Source of the DNA: an uncultured Nitrospirota bacterium
Lineage (GTDB): Bacteria; Nitrospinota; Nitrospinia; CAJXCL01
Direction of reading: 5' to 3'
Length of the DNA stretch: 57,552 nt
Assembly (NCBI GenBank): GCA_913051775.1
Contig: CAJXCL010000008.1
Span: 1-57,552, forward strand
Positions within the stretch are counted from its first letter, which is position 1; every line of letters starts with the position of its first letter. A model generated the notes under the pieces. It had not been told where the DNA came from. It saw nothing but the letters and a program-made list of their open reading frames with translations, and searched no databases. The position numbers were made by a program, and so were the translations under genes. Below are positions 45,146 to 53,389 of the stretch, one piece after another.

Positions 45146-45943
45146 ATGGATTGGGGAATGAAAAACCGAATGTCAAGATTGATTCAACCGGATGGAAAAT
45201 GTTTCTTCTTGCCTATTGATCATGGATATTTCCAGGGGCCGACCTCCTGTTTGGAAAAACCAGGGGAAACCATAAAACCTCTTTTGAGATATTGTGACGC
45301 CCTTTTTGTGACAAGAGGGGTAGTGCGGTCCGCAATTGATCCTGCAATAAAGAAACCTATAATTCTTAGGGTTTCTGGCGGGACAAGCATGGTGGGAAAA
45401 AATCTTGCCAATGAAGTCATAACAACTGCTATTGACGATGTCATTCGTATAAATGCTACGGCTGTGGGGATATCCATTTTTGTGGGTAGCGATTATGAGA
45501 AACAAACGCTCAATAACCTCACAAGTCTTGTCAACGAATGTGAAAAATACGGAATTCCGGTTATGGCAGTAACTGCTGTAGGGAAAGAACTTGAAAAACG
45601 CGGCGCAAGATATCTTGCCCTGGCTTGCCGAATTGCTGCCGAATTAGGAGCAAAAGTTGTAAAGACATACTGGTGCGCTGATGACTTTGAAAAAGTGACA
45701 AACGGATGCCCTGTCCCGGTTGTGATGGCAGGAGGTCCTAAATGCGAAACAGACAAAGAAGTCCTCGAGTTTGTCCATGATGGAATGCAAAAAGGGGCGA
45801 TAGGGGTAAACCTGGGGAGAAATGTCTGGCAAAACCCTAATGCCTTGCCGATGATGAGAGCACTCCATGCAATAATTCACAAAAATGCTTCTGTCGGAGA
45901 AGCATTTGATCTTTTTAATTCAATAAAGAATGAAAAATTATAA
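45146..45943 (+). CDS. LsrF/DhnA-type class I aldolase family protein
   Basis: This 265-residue TIM-barrel protein resembles archaeal-type class I fructose-bisphosphate aldolase and LsrF. Blocks include FFLPIDHGYFQGPTSCLEKP (about 22-41), a core Asp-His pair, GISIFVGSDYEKQTLNNL, AELGAKVVKTYWCADDF (Schiff-base Lys, about 172-188), VVMAGGPKCETDKEVLEF and GAIGVNLGRNVWQN (phosphate binding). The substrate (fructose bisphosphate, a phospho-dione or an aromatic precursor sugar) cannot be assigned from sequence. Confidence 0.88.
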   Translation: MDWGMKNRMSRLIQPDGKCFFLPIDHGYFQGPTSCLEKPGETIKPLLRYCDALFVTRGVVRSAIDPAIKKPIILRVSGGTSMVGKNLANEVITTAIDDVIRINATAVGISIFVGSDYEKQTLNNLTSLVNECEKYGIPVMAVTAVGKELEKRGARYLALACRIAAELGAKVVKTYWCADDFEKVTNGCPVPVVMAGGPKCETDKEVLEFVHDGMQKGAIGVNLGRNVWQNPNALPMMRALHAIIHKNASVGEAFDLFNSIKNEKL

Positions 45944-46020
45944 TTATTAAGTTTAAATTACGAGAATCTAAACTTGGATGATATCCCATGGTTTGGCAAG
46001 CCCACCATGATATATACCTG

Positions 46021-46069
46021 CAACCCTGAGCACTTTGATATACTCAGGGTAGGCTTTGCCTAAGGGTTG
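46021..46069. repeat. CAACCCTGAG...CTCAGGGT hairpin
   Basis: ACCCTGAG (46023-46030) pairs with CTCAGGGT (46043-46050) in an 8-bp stem with a 12-nt loop, inside a longer CAACCCT/AGGGTTG pair (46021-46027 with 46063-46069). A related GGCAACCCTG...CAGGGTGC pair lies near 39616-39653. Both lie in spacers with other repeats. No T-run follows, so it is not a classic terminator. Confidence 0.55.
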
Positions 46070-46075
46070 TCAATC

Positions 46076-46150
46076 ATTTGATTTCGACCATCCTTGGCCT
46101 CAACCCTGCGGGCTGCCTTCCTTTGGAATCCGCCCAATTCGGCTTTCCTG
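46076..46150 (-). repeat. R-family dispersed repeat, copy 7 (partial)
   Basis: On the minus strand it carries TTCAGGAAAGCCGAATTGGG-type and CGCAGGGTTGAGGCCAAGG blocks. It abuts the F2 copy starting at 46151 (GACGAAAGTGTTTAGC), so the two families are joined head to head. Confidence 0.75.
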
Positions 46151-46260
46151 ACGAAAGTGTTTAGCAAGCGCATTTACCGTAGCTTGCTGCATGGTTAGCG
46201 AGTGAACTTAAAATAAATTCATACTCTACACTGAAGCTCTACTATGGGGAACTTCAATTG
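46151..46260 (+). repeat. F2-family repeat, copy b
   Basis: Has ACGAAAGTGTTTAGCAAGCG, GTAGCTTGCTGCATGG, GGTTAGCGAGTGAACTTAAA and AATTCATACTCTACACTGAAG. It matches copy a block by block and sits next to R copy 7, upstream of cobB. Confidence 0.75.
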
Positions 46261-46326
46261 TGTTTGTGACCGAAGGCCACGCTGTGCAATTTATGATTAA
46301 TAAATTCCTTTTTTTTAACAATTTTT

Positions 46327-47736
46327 ATGAAAAAACCTCTCTTTATTATAGCAGGAACAAACAGCGGGTGTGGTAAAACCACAGTTACTTTAGGTATTAT
46401 TCATTCGCTTGTAAAAAAGAAATTAAAAACTGCTGCCTTTAAAATTGGACCGGACTATATAGACCCAAGTTATCATAAAGCCATTACAGCTAAACCTGGA
46501 TGCAATTTAGACTCCTGGATGATGAGCAAGGAAACTATCTGTCATTTAATTAATAAAAATATGAACCTATCAGACATAGGTGTTATAGAAGGGGTTATGG
46601 GTCTTTATGATGGCATATCAGGTAATGAATATCCTAAGGGGAGTTCGGCGCATATAGCGGAAATTTTGCAAATTCCCATAATCCTAGTAGTAAACGCAAA
46701 AGGATTAGCCCATTCAATTGTTCCTATTATTAATGGATTTAAAATGCATGGTAAAAAGCGCCCAAGGGGCCGTAACCAAATAGAGCTTCCGCCCTGGAGA
46801 GCTAACAAAAAAACTTCTCAGGGTAATAGCATAAAATTTCTTGGTGTTATCCTGAACCATGTTGGAAGCGACAGCCATTACAAGATACTTAAACAATTAA
46901 TAGAGAATGACTGTAAGTTGCCATGCTTTGGCTTTATAAAAAAACTTGGTTTTAAACTTCCTGAACGGCATTTGGGACTTGTTCCATTTCAGGAATTAGA
47001 CGGCAGTAGCCTTATCCTGGATGAAATCACGGAAAATATTGATATTGAGTTAATACTTAAAGAATCAGCCGAAAACTCTATAGCCCTCAAAACTTCAACT
47101 AAAAAGGGAAATAAGGTATATGACCTGGTACTTGCAGTTGCAAGAGATGATGTATTCAGTTTTTATTACGAAGACAATCTGGATGTCTTAAAAGAGCAGG
47201 GAGTACAATTGAAATTTTTCAGTCCTGTTCAAGATAAATCCTTACCTGAAAATATAGATGGAATTTATTTGGGGGGAGGATTCCCGGAAATATTCCCGAG
47301 AGAACTTTTGTCAAATAAAACTGTCATGGATGATATCAGAGTAAAATTCAAAGAAGGCATTCCTATTTACGCGGAATGCGGTGGATTAATATATATTTTC
47401 GAAACTTTGATTGATCATGATAATAACAAATATAAAATGCTTGGATTGATAAAAGGCACTGTAAAAATGGAACACAAAAAACAGGCCCTGGGATATTATG
47501 AAGCAAAATTAAATAATTTAGACTTGCCTCTGTTACGCGGACATCAATTCCATTACTCTCGTGTTATCGACGTGGATGACCCGGAAGTTCTTCCCTTGTA
47601 TGAAACAAAAAAACCTTCAGAAAAGAAATGGAACGAGGAAGGATACAAAAAGAAAAACTTAATAGCAAGTTATTTACACCTTCATTTCAGAGATCAAATG
47701 GAATTTGTTCATTATTTTTTAGAGAAATGCAAATGA
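46327..47736 (+). CDS. cobB: Cobyrinate a,c-diamide synthase (CobB/CbiA) with an R-repeat-encoded insertion
   Basis: This 469-residue glutamine amidotransferase amidates the a and c side chains of cobyrinic acid in cobalamin synthesis. It has a P-loop IAGTNSGCGKTTVTLGI (about 8-24), KIGPDYIDPSYH, a GVIEGVMGLYDGIS block, and a C-terminal class I glutaminase with YAECGGLIYIFE (catalytic Cys) and YLHLHFRD (catalytic His/Asp). About 26 extra residues (about 142-167, GKKRPRGRNQ then IELPPWRANKKTS) interrupt the segment before FLGVILNHVGSDSHY. They are encoded by an R repeat. The stop codon is supplied by an F2 repeat. Confidence 0.95.
   Translation: MKKPLFIIAGTNSGCGKTTVTLGIIHSLVKKKLKTAAFKIGPDYIDPSYHKAITAKPGCNLDSWMMSKETICHLINKNMNLSDIGVIEGVMGLYDGISGNEYPKGSSAHIAEILQIPIILVVNAKGLAHSIVPIINGFKMHGKKRPRGRNQIELPPWRANKKTSQGNSIKFLGVILNHVGSDSHYKILKQLIENDCKLPCFGFIKKLGFKLPERHLGLVPFQELDGSSLILDEITENIDIELILKESAENSIALKTSTKKGNKVYDLVLAVARDDVFSFYYEDNLDVLKEQGVQLKFFSPVQDKSLPENIDGIYLGGGFPEIFPRELLSNKTVMDDIRVKFKEGIPIYAECGGLIYIFETLIDHDNNKYKMLGLIKGTVKMEHKKQALGYYEAKLNNLDLPLLRGHQFHYSRVIDVDDPEVLPLYETKKPSEKKWNEEGYKKKNLIASYLHLHFRDQMEFVHYFLEKCK
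46751..46822 (+). repeat. R-family dispersed repeat, copy 8 (3' part), inside cobB
   Basis: Sense to cobB and translated in the same frame as the uvrC copy: RNQIELPPWRANKKTS against RNQKELPPWRINKKTS in UvrC. The 5' palindrome and the GAGGCC block of full copies are missing. Confidence 0.9.
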
Positions 47737-47790
47737 AAGTGTTTAGAGATCGCATTCCCCGTAGTTTGCTGGGGAGCTTCAATTTAACGC
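47733..47790 (+). repeat. F2-family repeat, copy c (partial)
   Basis: Begins ATGAAAGTGTTTAG, TCGCATTCCCCGTAGTTTGC and GGAGCTTCAATTT. The TGA at its start is the cobB stop codon, so the element begins exactly at the end of that gene. Confidence 0.7.
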
Positions 47791-47869
47791 AGAGGGCGCA
47801 AAGATCGCTGAGAAAAACCTTTTTTAGACAGGAGATGCAGGATGGACTGGATTTCTTTCTCCATACTGT

Positions 47870-48919
47870 GTGAAAAAGAAAAAATATCCAGTAAACCTTG
47901 TTAATCCTCTCAAAGAATGTAAGTCTTTTCTCTGTATTGCAAACTTATCAAATAGTGTTATTTTGACACAATTATTGTTAGCAGATTGGGCAGCAGCCCA
48001 TTTGGTTATCGGCTATCCGGTGCCAAAACCAAAATGCAATGAAGCTTTGATCCGGGTAACGATGGCTGGTATTTGTAATACCGATCTTGAAATAATAAAT
48101 GGGTATATGGATTTTAAGGGTGTGCCGGGTCATGAATTTGTGGGGATTGTTGAAAAAAGTGAAGAAAAGAAATGGGAAGGGAAGAGGGTAGTAGGGGAGA
48201 TCAATATAGGATGCGGCGTCTGCTCTTATTGCTTGAGCCGGATGAAAAATCACTGTCCCAACCGGTCGGTTCTTGGCATTCTGAAAAAAGACGGTGCTTT
48301 TGCCGATTATATTACTCTCCCTGTCAGGAACCTTCATGCAATTCCTGACTCGGTTTCAAATGAAGAAGCTGTCTTTATGGAGCCTATTGCCGCGTCATTT
48401 CAAATTTGTCATCAGATAAAGATAAAACCCAGCGATAAAATTTGTGTCCTTGGCGATGGGAAACTAGGCATTCTTGCCGGACAGGTGCTTTTTTTAACAG
48501 GATGCAACCTAACCGTTATCGGACATCACGAAGAAAAACTCTCCATTTTAAGTCAAATAGGGATTCATACAAGTTTAAATGAAGATATAAATGGTAAATT
48601 TGATGTAGTAGTAGACTGCACCGGTTCGCCATCCGGTCTTAAAAAATCCCTGGCTCTTGCAAAGCCTAAAGGGAAAGTTATTCTCAAAACCACTCTGGAA
48701 AAGAGAGAACCAGTAAACTTGAACGCAGTGGTAATTAATGAAATAGATCTGATCGGATCACGATGCGGTCCTTTTGCTCCTGCTACCAGAGCGCTTCAAA
48801 AAAAGCTAATTGATACCAAGCCTTTAATCAGCAAAACTTATTATTTAGATGAAGGGATGGAAGCGTTTAAATATGCCTCTCAAAGAGGAGTTTTGAAGGT
48901 TATTTTAAAGATAAAATAA
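47870..48919 (+). CDS. Zinc-containing medium-chain alcohol dehydrogenase family protein
   Basis: This 349-residue frame has MDR blocks: YPVPKPKCNEALIRVTMAGICNTDLE (Zn Cys near residue 67), GVPGHEFVGIVE (Zn His-Glu), a structural-zinc loop CGVCSYCLSRMKNHC, ILGEEA-like MEPIAASFQICHQIKI and a Rossmann VLGDGKLGILAGQVL. The first 45 residues are odd: the expected N-terminal strand (DYPVPKP) is replaced by a low-complexity stretch, and part of it (CAGCCCATTTGGTTATCGGC) resembles R-repeat DNA. The start at GTG 47870 is therefore uncertain. The probable substrate is a sugar alcohol or threonine-like compound. Confidence 0.8.
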   Translation: MKKKKYPVNLVNPLKECKSFLCIANLSNSVILTQLLLADWAAAHLVIGYPVPKPKCNEALIRVTMAGICNTDLEIINGYMDFKGVPGHEFVGIVEKSEEKKWEGKRVVGEINIGCGVCSYCLSRMKNHCPNRSVLGILKKDGAFADYITLPVRNLHAIPDSVSNEEAVFMEPIAASFQICHQIKIKPSDKICVLGDGKLGILAGQVLFLTGCNLTVIGHHEEKLSILSQIGIHTSLNEDINGKFDVVVDCTGSPSGLKKSLALAKPKGKVILKTTLEKREPVNLNAVVINEIDLIGSRCGPFAPATRALQKKLIDTKPLISKTYYLDEGMEAFKYASQRGVLKVILKIK

Positions 48920-48999
48920 GTCCTCTCTTTAGCAACGAGTTACACTAATCCACCAATTTAAAAACTGTAGACAAATCTCTCTTAAATTATTATATTTTT

Positions 49000-49389
49000 T
49001 TATGATGGTTTCTTCTTCAAGACAGCTACTGCTAGCAAAAGCCAGGATGTAATAAATGAAAGACCGCCAATAGGAGTAAGAACTCCGAACCAGTGAACTC
49101 CGCTCAAGGCAAAAACATATAAACTTAAAGAAAACAAAACAATTCCTGTAACCATTAACCAACCTGAGAGCTTTACAAGGCGAGAAGAAGTGACTAAAGT
49201 TGACACAAAGGCTACAGCAAACAACCCAATAGAATGAAATAAATGGTATAAAGTTCCTGTCTTGAATGTTGCCAGCAGTTTAGCTGTTAATGCAGCTTTT
49301 AAAGAGTGAGCAGCAACTGCACCCAGTATTACAGCAAGCGCTGCATTGATACCACCAAGAATGATAAAGATTTTTGTTTCCTTTTGCAT
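49000..49389 (-). CDS. DUF423 family membrane protein
   Basis: About 129 residues from ATG 49389. It has four membrane helices and the family pattern GGINAALAVILGAVAAHSLK (about 8-27), TGTLYHLFHSIGLFAVAFV, GWLMVTGIVLFSLSLYVFAL and LTPIGGLSFITSWLLLAVAV. The physiological role of DUF423 is unknown. It is convergent with the dehydrogenase gene. Confidence 0.9.
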   Translation of the reverse strand: MQKETKIFIILGGINAALAVILGAVAAHSLKAALTAKLLATFKTGTLYHLFHSIGLFAVAFVSTLVTSSRLVKLSGWLMVTGIVLFSLSLYVFALSGVHWFGVLTPIGGLSFITSWLLLAVAVLKKKPS

Positions 49390-49635
49390 TGTGCTCAAAA
49401 ATCACTAATCAAAAAGCGACCCCAGCTCCCGACTAAGTGCTAAAGGCTGATCGTTGTACATATCATACAGTAAAGAGGAGTCTAGACCCGTTTTTAAAGC
49501 CAACAGAAGGTTTGACCCCTTTTATTTATTCTATATTTTAGACTCTGTCATTAAGAAAAAGATTTATTTGAATCGTTTTTATATCCTGAATGTCTAATGT
49601 ATAATTTAAACAAATAAATGGAGGTGGGTAAAACT

Positions 49636-50391
49636 ATGAGCGGACATCCACAGGGCATACCAAGTGGGCATGGGAAAGATAATTTTGATGTAACTGATTT
49701 AAGAGAAAAGGGGGCTTTAAAAAATGGTGAGCGGCAGGTACTGGACAGACGTCTTTTTATGCAATTACTGGTCTTTGGTGATGTAAAGGACAGTGAAAAT
49801 ATGATTAAAGAACTGGAGAAGGATAATATTACTGGTGCGCTTTATAACGATATTAACGATCCTCATGGAGTTGGTCTTCTTACTATTAGTGAAGACCCTC
49901 AGTTTTTTGTAACAAAGTTAAGGGAATTCCTTGATAAAGAAATTTTTTCTTCTATCAGGCTCAAGTCTGAATATACAATGACAGGGAGGAATTATGCTCT
50001 TGGCCATGAAGAAAACCTTAAAGACTGGTTGCTTGACAGGCCAAAACGAGTGACTACCGACCCCGAATGGCCCTGGGCTGTGTGGTATCCGTTGCGACGT
50101 AAGGGAGCCTTTTCATTGCTCTCTCAAAAAGAACAAATGCAGATTCTAAGAGAACACGGGATGATAGGCCATGAGTTCGGAAAAGCCGACTTTGCTCGTG
50201 ATATCCGACTCTCCTGCACAGGCATCGATAAAAATGATAATGATTTTGTAATTGGCCTGTTGGGAAAAAAACTGTACCCTCTATCAGCCCTTGTGCAGGC
50301 CATGCGAAAAACAAAACAGACTTCTACTTTTATAGAAAAAATGGGTCCATTTTTTATAGGATACGCAATATGGCAGAATTCAGGTTCTTAA
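49636..50391 (+). CDS. Chlorite dismutase family protein (possible HemQ/coproheme decarboxylase)
   Basis: About 251 residues from ATG 49636, which has GGAGGTG 9 bases upstream; an earlier ATG at 49618 overlaps that site. It has Cld-family blocks RRLFMQLLVFGD (about 38-49), the WPWAVWYPLRRKGAFSLLSQKEQ segment, ILREHGMIGHEFGKADFARDIRL (probable proximal heme His at about 174), an Arg about 14 residues later and the C-terminal LSALVQAMRKTKQTSTFIEKMGPFF. Family members include chlorite dismutase and the coproheme decarboxylase (ChdC/HemQ). With hemE, hemH and hemG in the window, the second is attractive. Confidence 0.85.
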   Translation: MSGHPQGIPSGHGKDNFDVTDLREKGALKNGERQVLDRRLFMQLLVFGDVKDSENMIKELEKDNITGALYNDINDPHGVGLLTISEDPQFFVTKLREFLDKEIFSSIRLKSEYTMTGRNYALGHEENLKDWLLDRPKRVTTDPEWPWAVWYPLRRKGAFSLLSQKEQMQILREHGMIGHEFGKADFARDIRLSCTGIDKNDNDFVIGLLGKKLYPLSALVQAMRKTKQTSTFIEKMGPFFIGYAIWQNSGS

Positions 50392-50746
50392 CACTTTCAA
50401 ATTAAAAAGATCTGAACCACGACCCCCCGTCAACTGGTTACTGCTTCATAGATAGTTGATTTATTGATATAGAGACGTGTGTAATGCTGACCGCTAGGTA
50501 TTGACGTTTGATAGCTGTACTTATTATACAGTCAAGGGGAGACTTGGCCCCTTTTTTCAGCCTTTAAATGGGTGACCTCTTAGCACAGCTGATCAATTAC
50601 AATTGGTAACTTCGTAAAAGCAACGTTTGCTATCGAGAAAAAGTTGTGTTCCTTTATGGGTAAAATTATAACGAGTCGTACTCCTATCGTTATATACAAG
50701 AAGTAACGATCCCTTGATGAAGTGAGTTTTTGGAAGTGCCTAACTG
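50392..50746. other. Spacer with degenerate repeats, no gene
   Basis: About 50490-50560 resembles about 49436-49504 (GTAC-x4-x-ATACAGT, GGAG-x-x-T/C-x-x-A/G-CC, TTTTT-x-AG-CC), so the chlorite-dismutase-family gene is flanked by imperfect copies. The rest is featureless. Confidence 0.4.
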
Positions 50747-53185
50747 TTAATTGACCATTGTTATTTTATCCCTTCTGTTCATAACTTCTGCAGCCATAAT
50801 ATATAATACTAAGGCAATGAACAGGACTGCATGAAATCCCCATGCTAAAGCAAGAATAATCGCAAGGACAGAGCTTAATACTGAAGAACACCCATTCGCG
50901 CACCAGGCCCAGGGAATGGAAGCAGGTGAAAAAGATTCAAGCTTTATAATCCCCATAGGAAAGGGCATCCCCATAAAAAATCCAAATGGAAAAATAAATA
51001 TTACAGCCAACACCAGCCTTATTATTAAAGGAAAGAATAAAATCTTATCCCAGAGGGTTGATAAGAGATAAAAGAGAAGAACCATGCCGCAAAGTATATA
51101 TATAATTTTCCTTATGCCAAGCATGTTTATTGGTTTGTATTTTCCGGAAACAAAACTTCCAATACCGGCTGATATCAGGAAGGAAAATATCACTGTGGCA
51201 AAGGCATAAACAGGATGATCTAAAAGTAAAATAAATTTTTGTATTATGACAATCTCTATCATCATGAAACCTGATCCGATGAAGAAAAAATATGTTAAAT
51301 AACTTCCTAAACCTTCAGGGAAATATGGGAGAAGGGATTTAGTCCCGCGTGAAAAAAATGCCGGCAACAAAATGAAAACTATACTGGCAAAAAGCGCCTG
51401 AACAAAAACAATTGGAACAAGGTATCCACCCTCAATGATGGGTAGCCATTTGTCTCCCATGCTTTTATAAAGATCGTTAAGCCTGTCCCATTTAAAGAAA
51501 TGATGGAAGTATGGCTTATTATCCGTAACCGAGCTGACATCAAACAGGTAATTTCCTAAAAAATCATTCAGGCTGTCTTTGTTTAAAATATTTGTGATTA
51601 ATTCATGATAAATCGGTTTATCAAAAATATTGAATTGATTTAGTTCTCTTTCAGTAATTCCGTTATAATAGACAGAGTCAAACCATAATGAACTGCAAAA
51701 TTCCTGTAGCCGTTCAATCTCCGCTGAATGGAATTCATTCTTTTTTATTAAAAATGTAATCGTTCCCCAGGTCCTGAATATAAAAAAATGTTTTTGCGGA
51801 TTTAGCGTTCCCATTTTTTCTAATGCTGAATAGAGAATATTTAACAGCCTCAGTTCCGAGCGCGGAGGAGGGTGAAGAAAGACGGTAATACTTAAAAGAC
51901 CCTCTGCGGATAAATGACTGTATAACTCTTCAAAGGCTTCTTCTGTATAGCGGTAATCTTCATTAAGACCCTGAACAACCGTGGAAGCCGGTGCAAATAT
52001 ATTTGAAGGGGAGATTTGTATTAAATTATATTTATCGCTTTTCCCTTTTAAAAGGTTTCTCCCTTCACCAATTTCCACAGTTACTTCTTTTTTAGAATAA
52101 ATATTGCCTGAAAAACTATCGTAATCGTTTTTAATTAAATCGTAAATTAACCGGTTTCTTTCTATGACAGTTATATCAGTTTTGCCGTGGTACAATGCCG
52201 ACAAAACGTCAAGACCACCTCCCGGGTCCAATACTAAAACCTTTTTAATGTCCTTCTTCGTAAAGTAAGACGCGGAAGTGGGAAGGAAATCAATAAAACC
52301 GAGTTTCTCACGATTGTCAGGATAATTTGTAATTGCTGTTAAGTTGCCGCCGTCAATTGAAAAACCTATCTGATCGGGTAAGGATTCAAGATATTTCAGG
52401 CTTAGTCCGGGAGCGAATCTGATAGCAGGGCTTTCCACCACATCCAATCTGGAATAAGAATTCCATCTGCTTTTAATGAGATGAGCGTCGGGAAATTGTA
52501 AAGCTACTTTTAATCCTTTATAGGGAGATATTCGAACATTCAAGAAATCCGGTTGGATGTAAAGTAATGCCGATAAAAATATTAAAAGGGCTAAGACTCC
52601 TTTTTTAACTTTCCCTTTGTTGGAAAGCTGATAAAAAATAGTTCCCACCAATCCGATTAAAGATGCGAAAAGTACGGCGCCGCTTTCACTAAAAAAAGAA
52701 AAAGCAAAAAGGGCAATAACTGAGCCGGATGCCGCTCCGATTAGATCAAAAAAATAAAGGGTATGTGATTCTGTTGAAATGTTAGATAAAGCCATAGAAA
52801 TGATAAGTCCAGCAAAGAAAAATGGGATGGAATAAAACAAATAATAAAAGAAGATGTAATAGAGTTGGTGGATATCCCATGAAATTTTAACGGGATCAAA
52901 AGGAATCCGGTTTGAAACAGCGTAAAAAAAAGGAATAGACAAGGAAAATAAAAGGGAGAGATAAAAAAGATATTTGGAAATATCCTCTTTGTTAATTCGA
53001 GGAATTAACATTAAAAAAGAACCGCTTGCCCCGTACCCTAAGAGAGCAATGCTGACAACCATAAACGCAAAATGATACCAGAGAGAAACGGAAAAAATTC
53101 TTATCAGAGATATTTCGAAGATCAGTGCCGCGCAGGAGGTAAAAAAAATACCGATAAAAATAAAGTTGGAGGATTTTTGTGACAT
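50747..53185 (-). CDS. Spermidine-synthase-like integral membrane protein
   Basis: This 812-residue protein has about seven N-terminal membrane helices, a central class I methyltransferase-fold domain (about 290-500) with KKVLVLDPGGGLDVLSALYH (G-x-G-G-x-D, about 315-335), an ERNRLIYDLI acidic strand end and NLIQISPSNIF, then about six C-terminal helices. Such proteins are annotated as spermidine-synthase-like or fused MFS/SpeE transporters, but polyamine synthesis by them is unproven. It stands alone, convergent with the preceding spacer, and is followed upstream by an R repeat and argB. Confidence 0.85.
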   Translation of the reverse strand: MSQKSSNFIFIGIFFTSCAALIFEISLIRIFSVSLWYHFAFMVVSIALLGYGASGSFLMLIPRINKEDISKYLFYLSLLFSLSIPFFYAVSNRIPFDPVKISWDIHQLYYIFFYYLFYSIPFFFAGLIISMALSNISTESHTLYFFDLIGAASGSVIALFAFSFFSESGAVLFASLIGLVGTIFYQLSNKGKVKKGVLALLIFLSALLYIQPDFLNVRISPYKGLKVALQFPDAHLIKSRWNSYSRLDVVESPAIRFAPGLSLKYLESLPDQIGFSIDGGNLTAITNYPDNREKLGFIDFLPTSASYFTKKDIKKVLVLDPGGGLDVLSALYHGKTDITVIERNRLIYDLIKNDYDSFSGNIYSKKEVTVEIGEGRNLLKGKSDKYNLIQISPSNIFAPASTVVQGLNEDYRYTEEAFEELYSHLSAEGLLSITVFLHPPPRSELRLLNILYSALEKMGTLNPQKHFFIFRTWGTITFLIKKNEFHSAEIERLQEFCSSLWFDSVYYNGITERELNQFNIFDKPIYHELITNILNKDSLNDFLGNYLFDVSSVTDNKPYFHHFFKWDRLNDLYKSMGDKWLPIIEGGYLVPIVFVQALFASIVFILLPAFFSRGTKSLLPYFPEGLGSYLTYFFFIGSGFMMIEIVIIQKFILLLDHPVYAFATVIFSFLISAGIGSFVSGKYKPINMLGIRKIIYILCGMVLLFYLLSTLWDKILFFPLIIRLVLAVIFIFPFGFFMGMPFPMGIIKLESFSPASIPWAWCANGCSSVLSSVLAIILALAWGFHAVLFIALVLYIMAAEVMNRRDKITMVN

Positions 53186-53261
53186 ATAAAATTTTACCGC
53201 GGAGATAATATTTTATGGGTCAGGGCTTAGCTTCAAAAACATATCCTGTTTATCCTATCAG

Positions 53262-53360
53262 AAGAGCTTTTGATTTAGACCCTCCATGGCCTCAACCCTT
53301 TGGGTTGCTTTCCGTTGGATTCCGTCTAATTCGGCTTTCCTTGGCGAATTGTGGTCATTT
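53262..53360 (-). repeat. R-family dispersed repeat, copy 9
   Basis: On the minus strand it contains CACAATTCGCCAAGGAAAGC, GAATCCAACGGAAAGCAACC and TTGAGGCCATGGAGGG-type blocks. It lies between the membrane protein and argB. A 69-codon frame over it is not supported. Confidence 0.75.
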
Positions 53361-53389
53361 TCTTCGTGAGCTTCGAGGTAATAAAAATC

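Noticed and set aside
46021-46069. Hairpin as terminator of the aldolase gene
   Set aside because: It lies about 80 bp after the stop and has no T-run. A related hairpin occurs in another spacer, so it is more likely repeat-derived.
5762-53360. R repeats as a CRISPR array
   Set aside because: Copies are scattered over 48 kb, vary in length and orientation, and have no regular spacers or cas genes.
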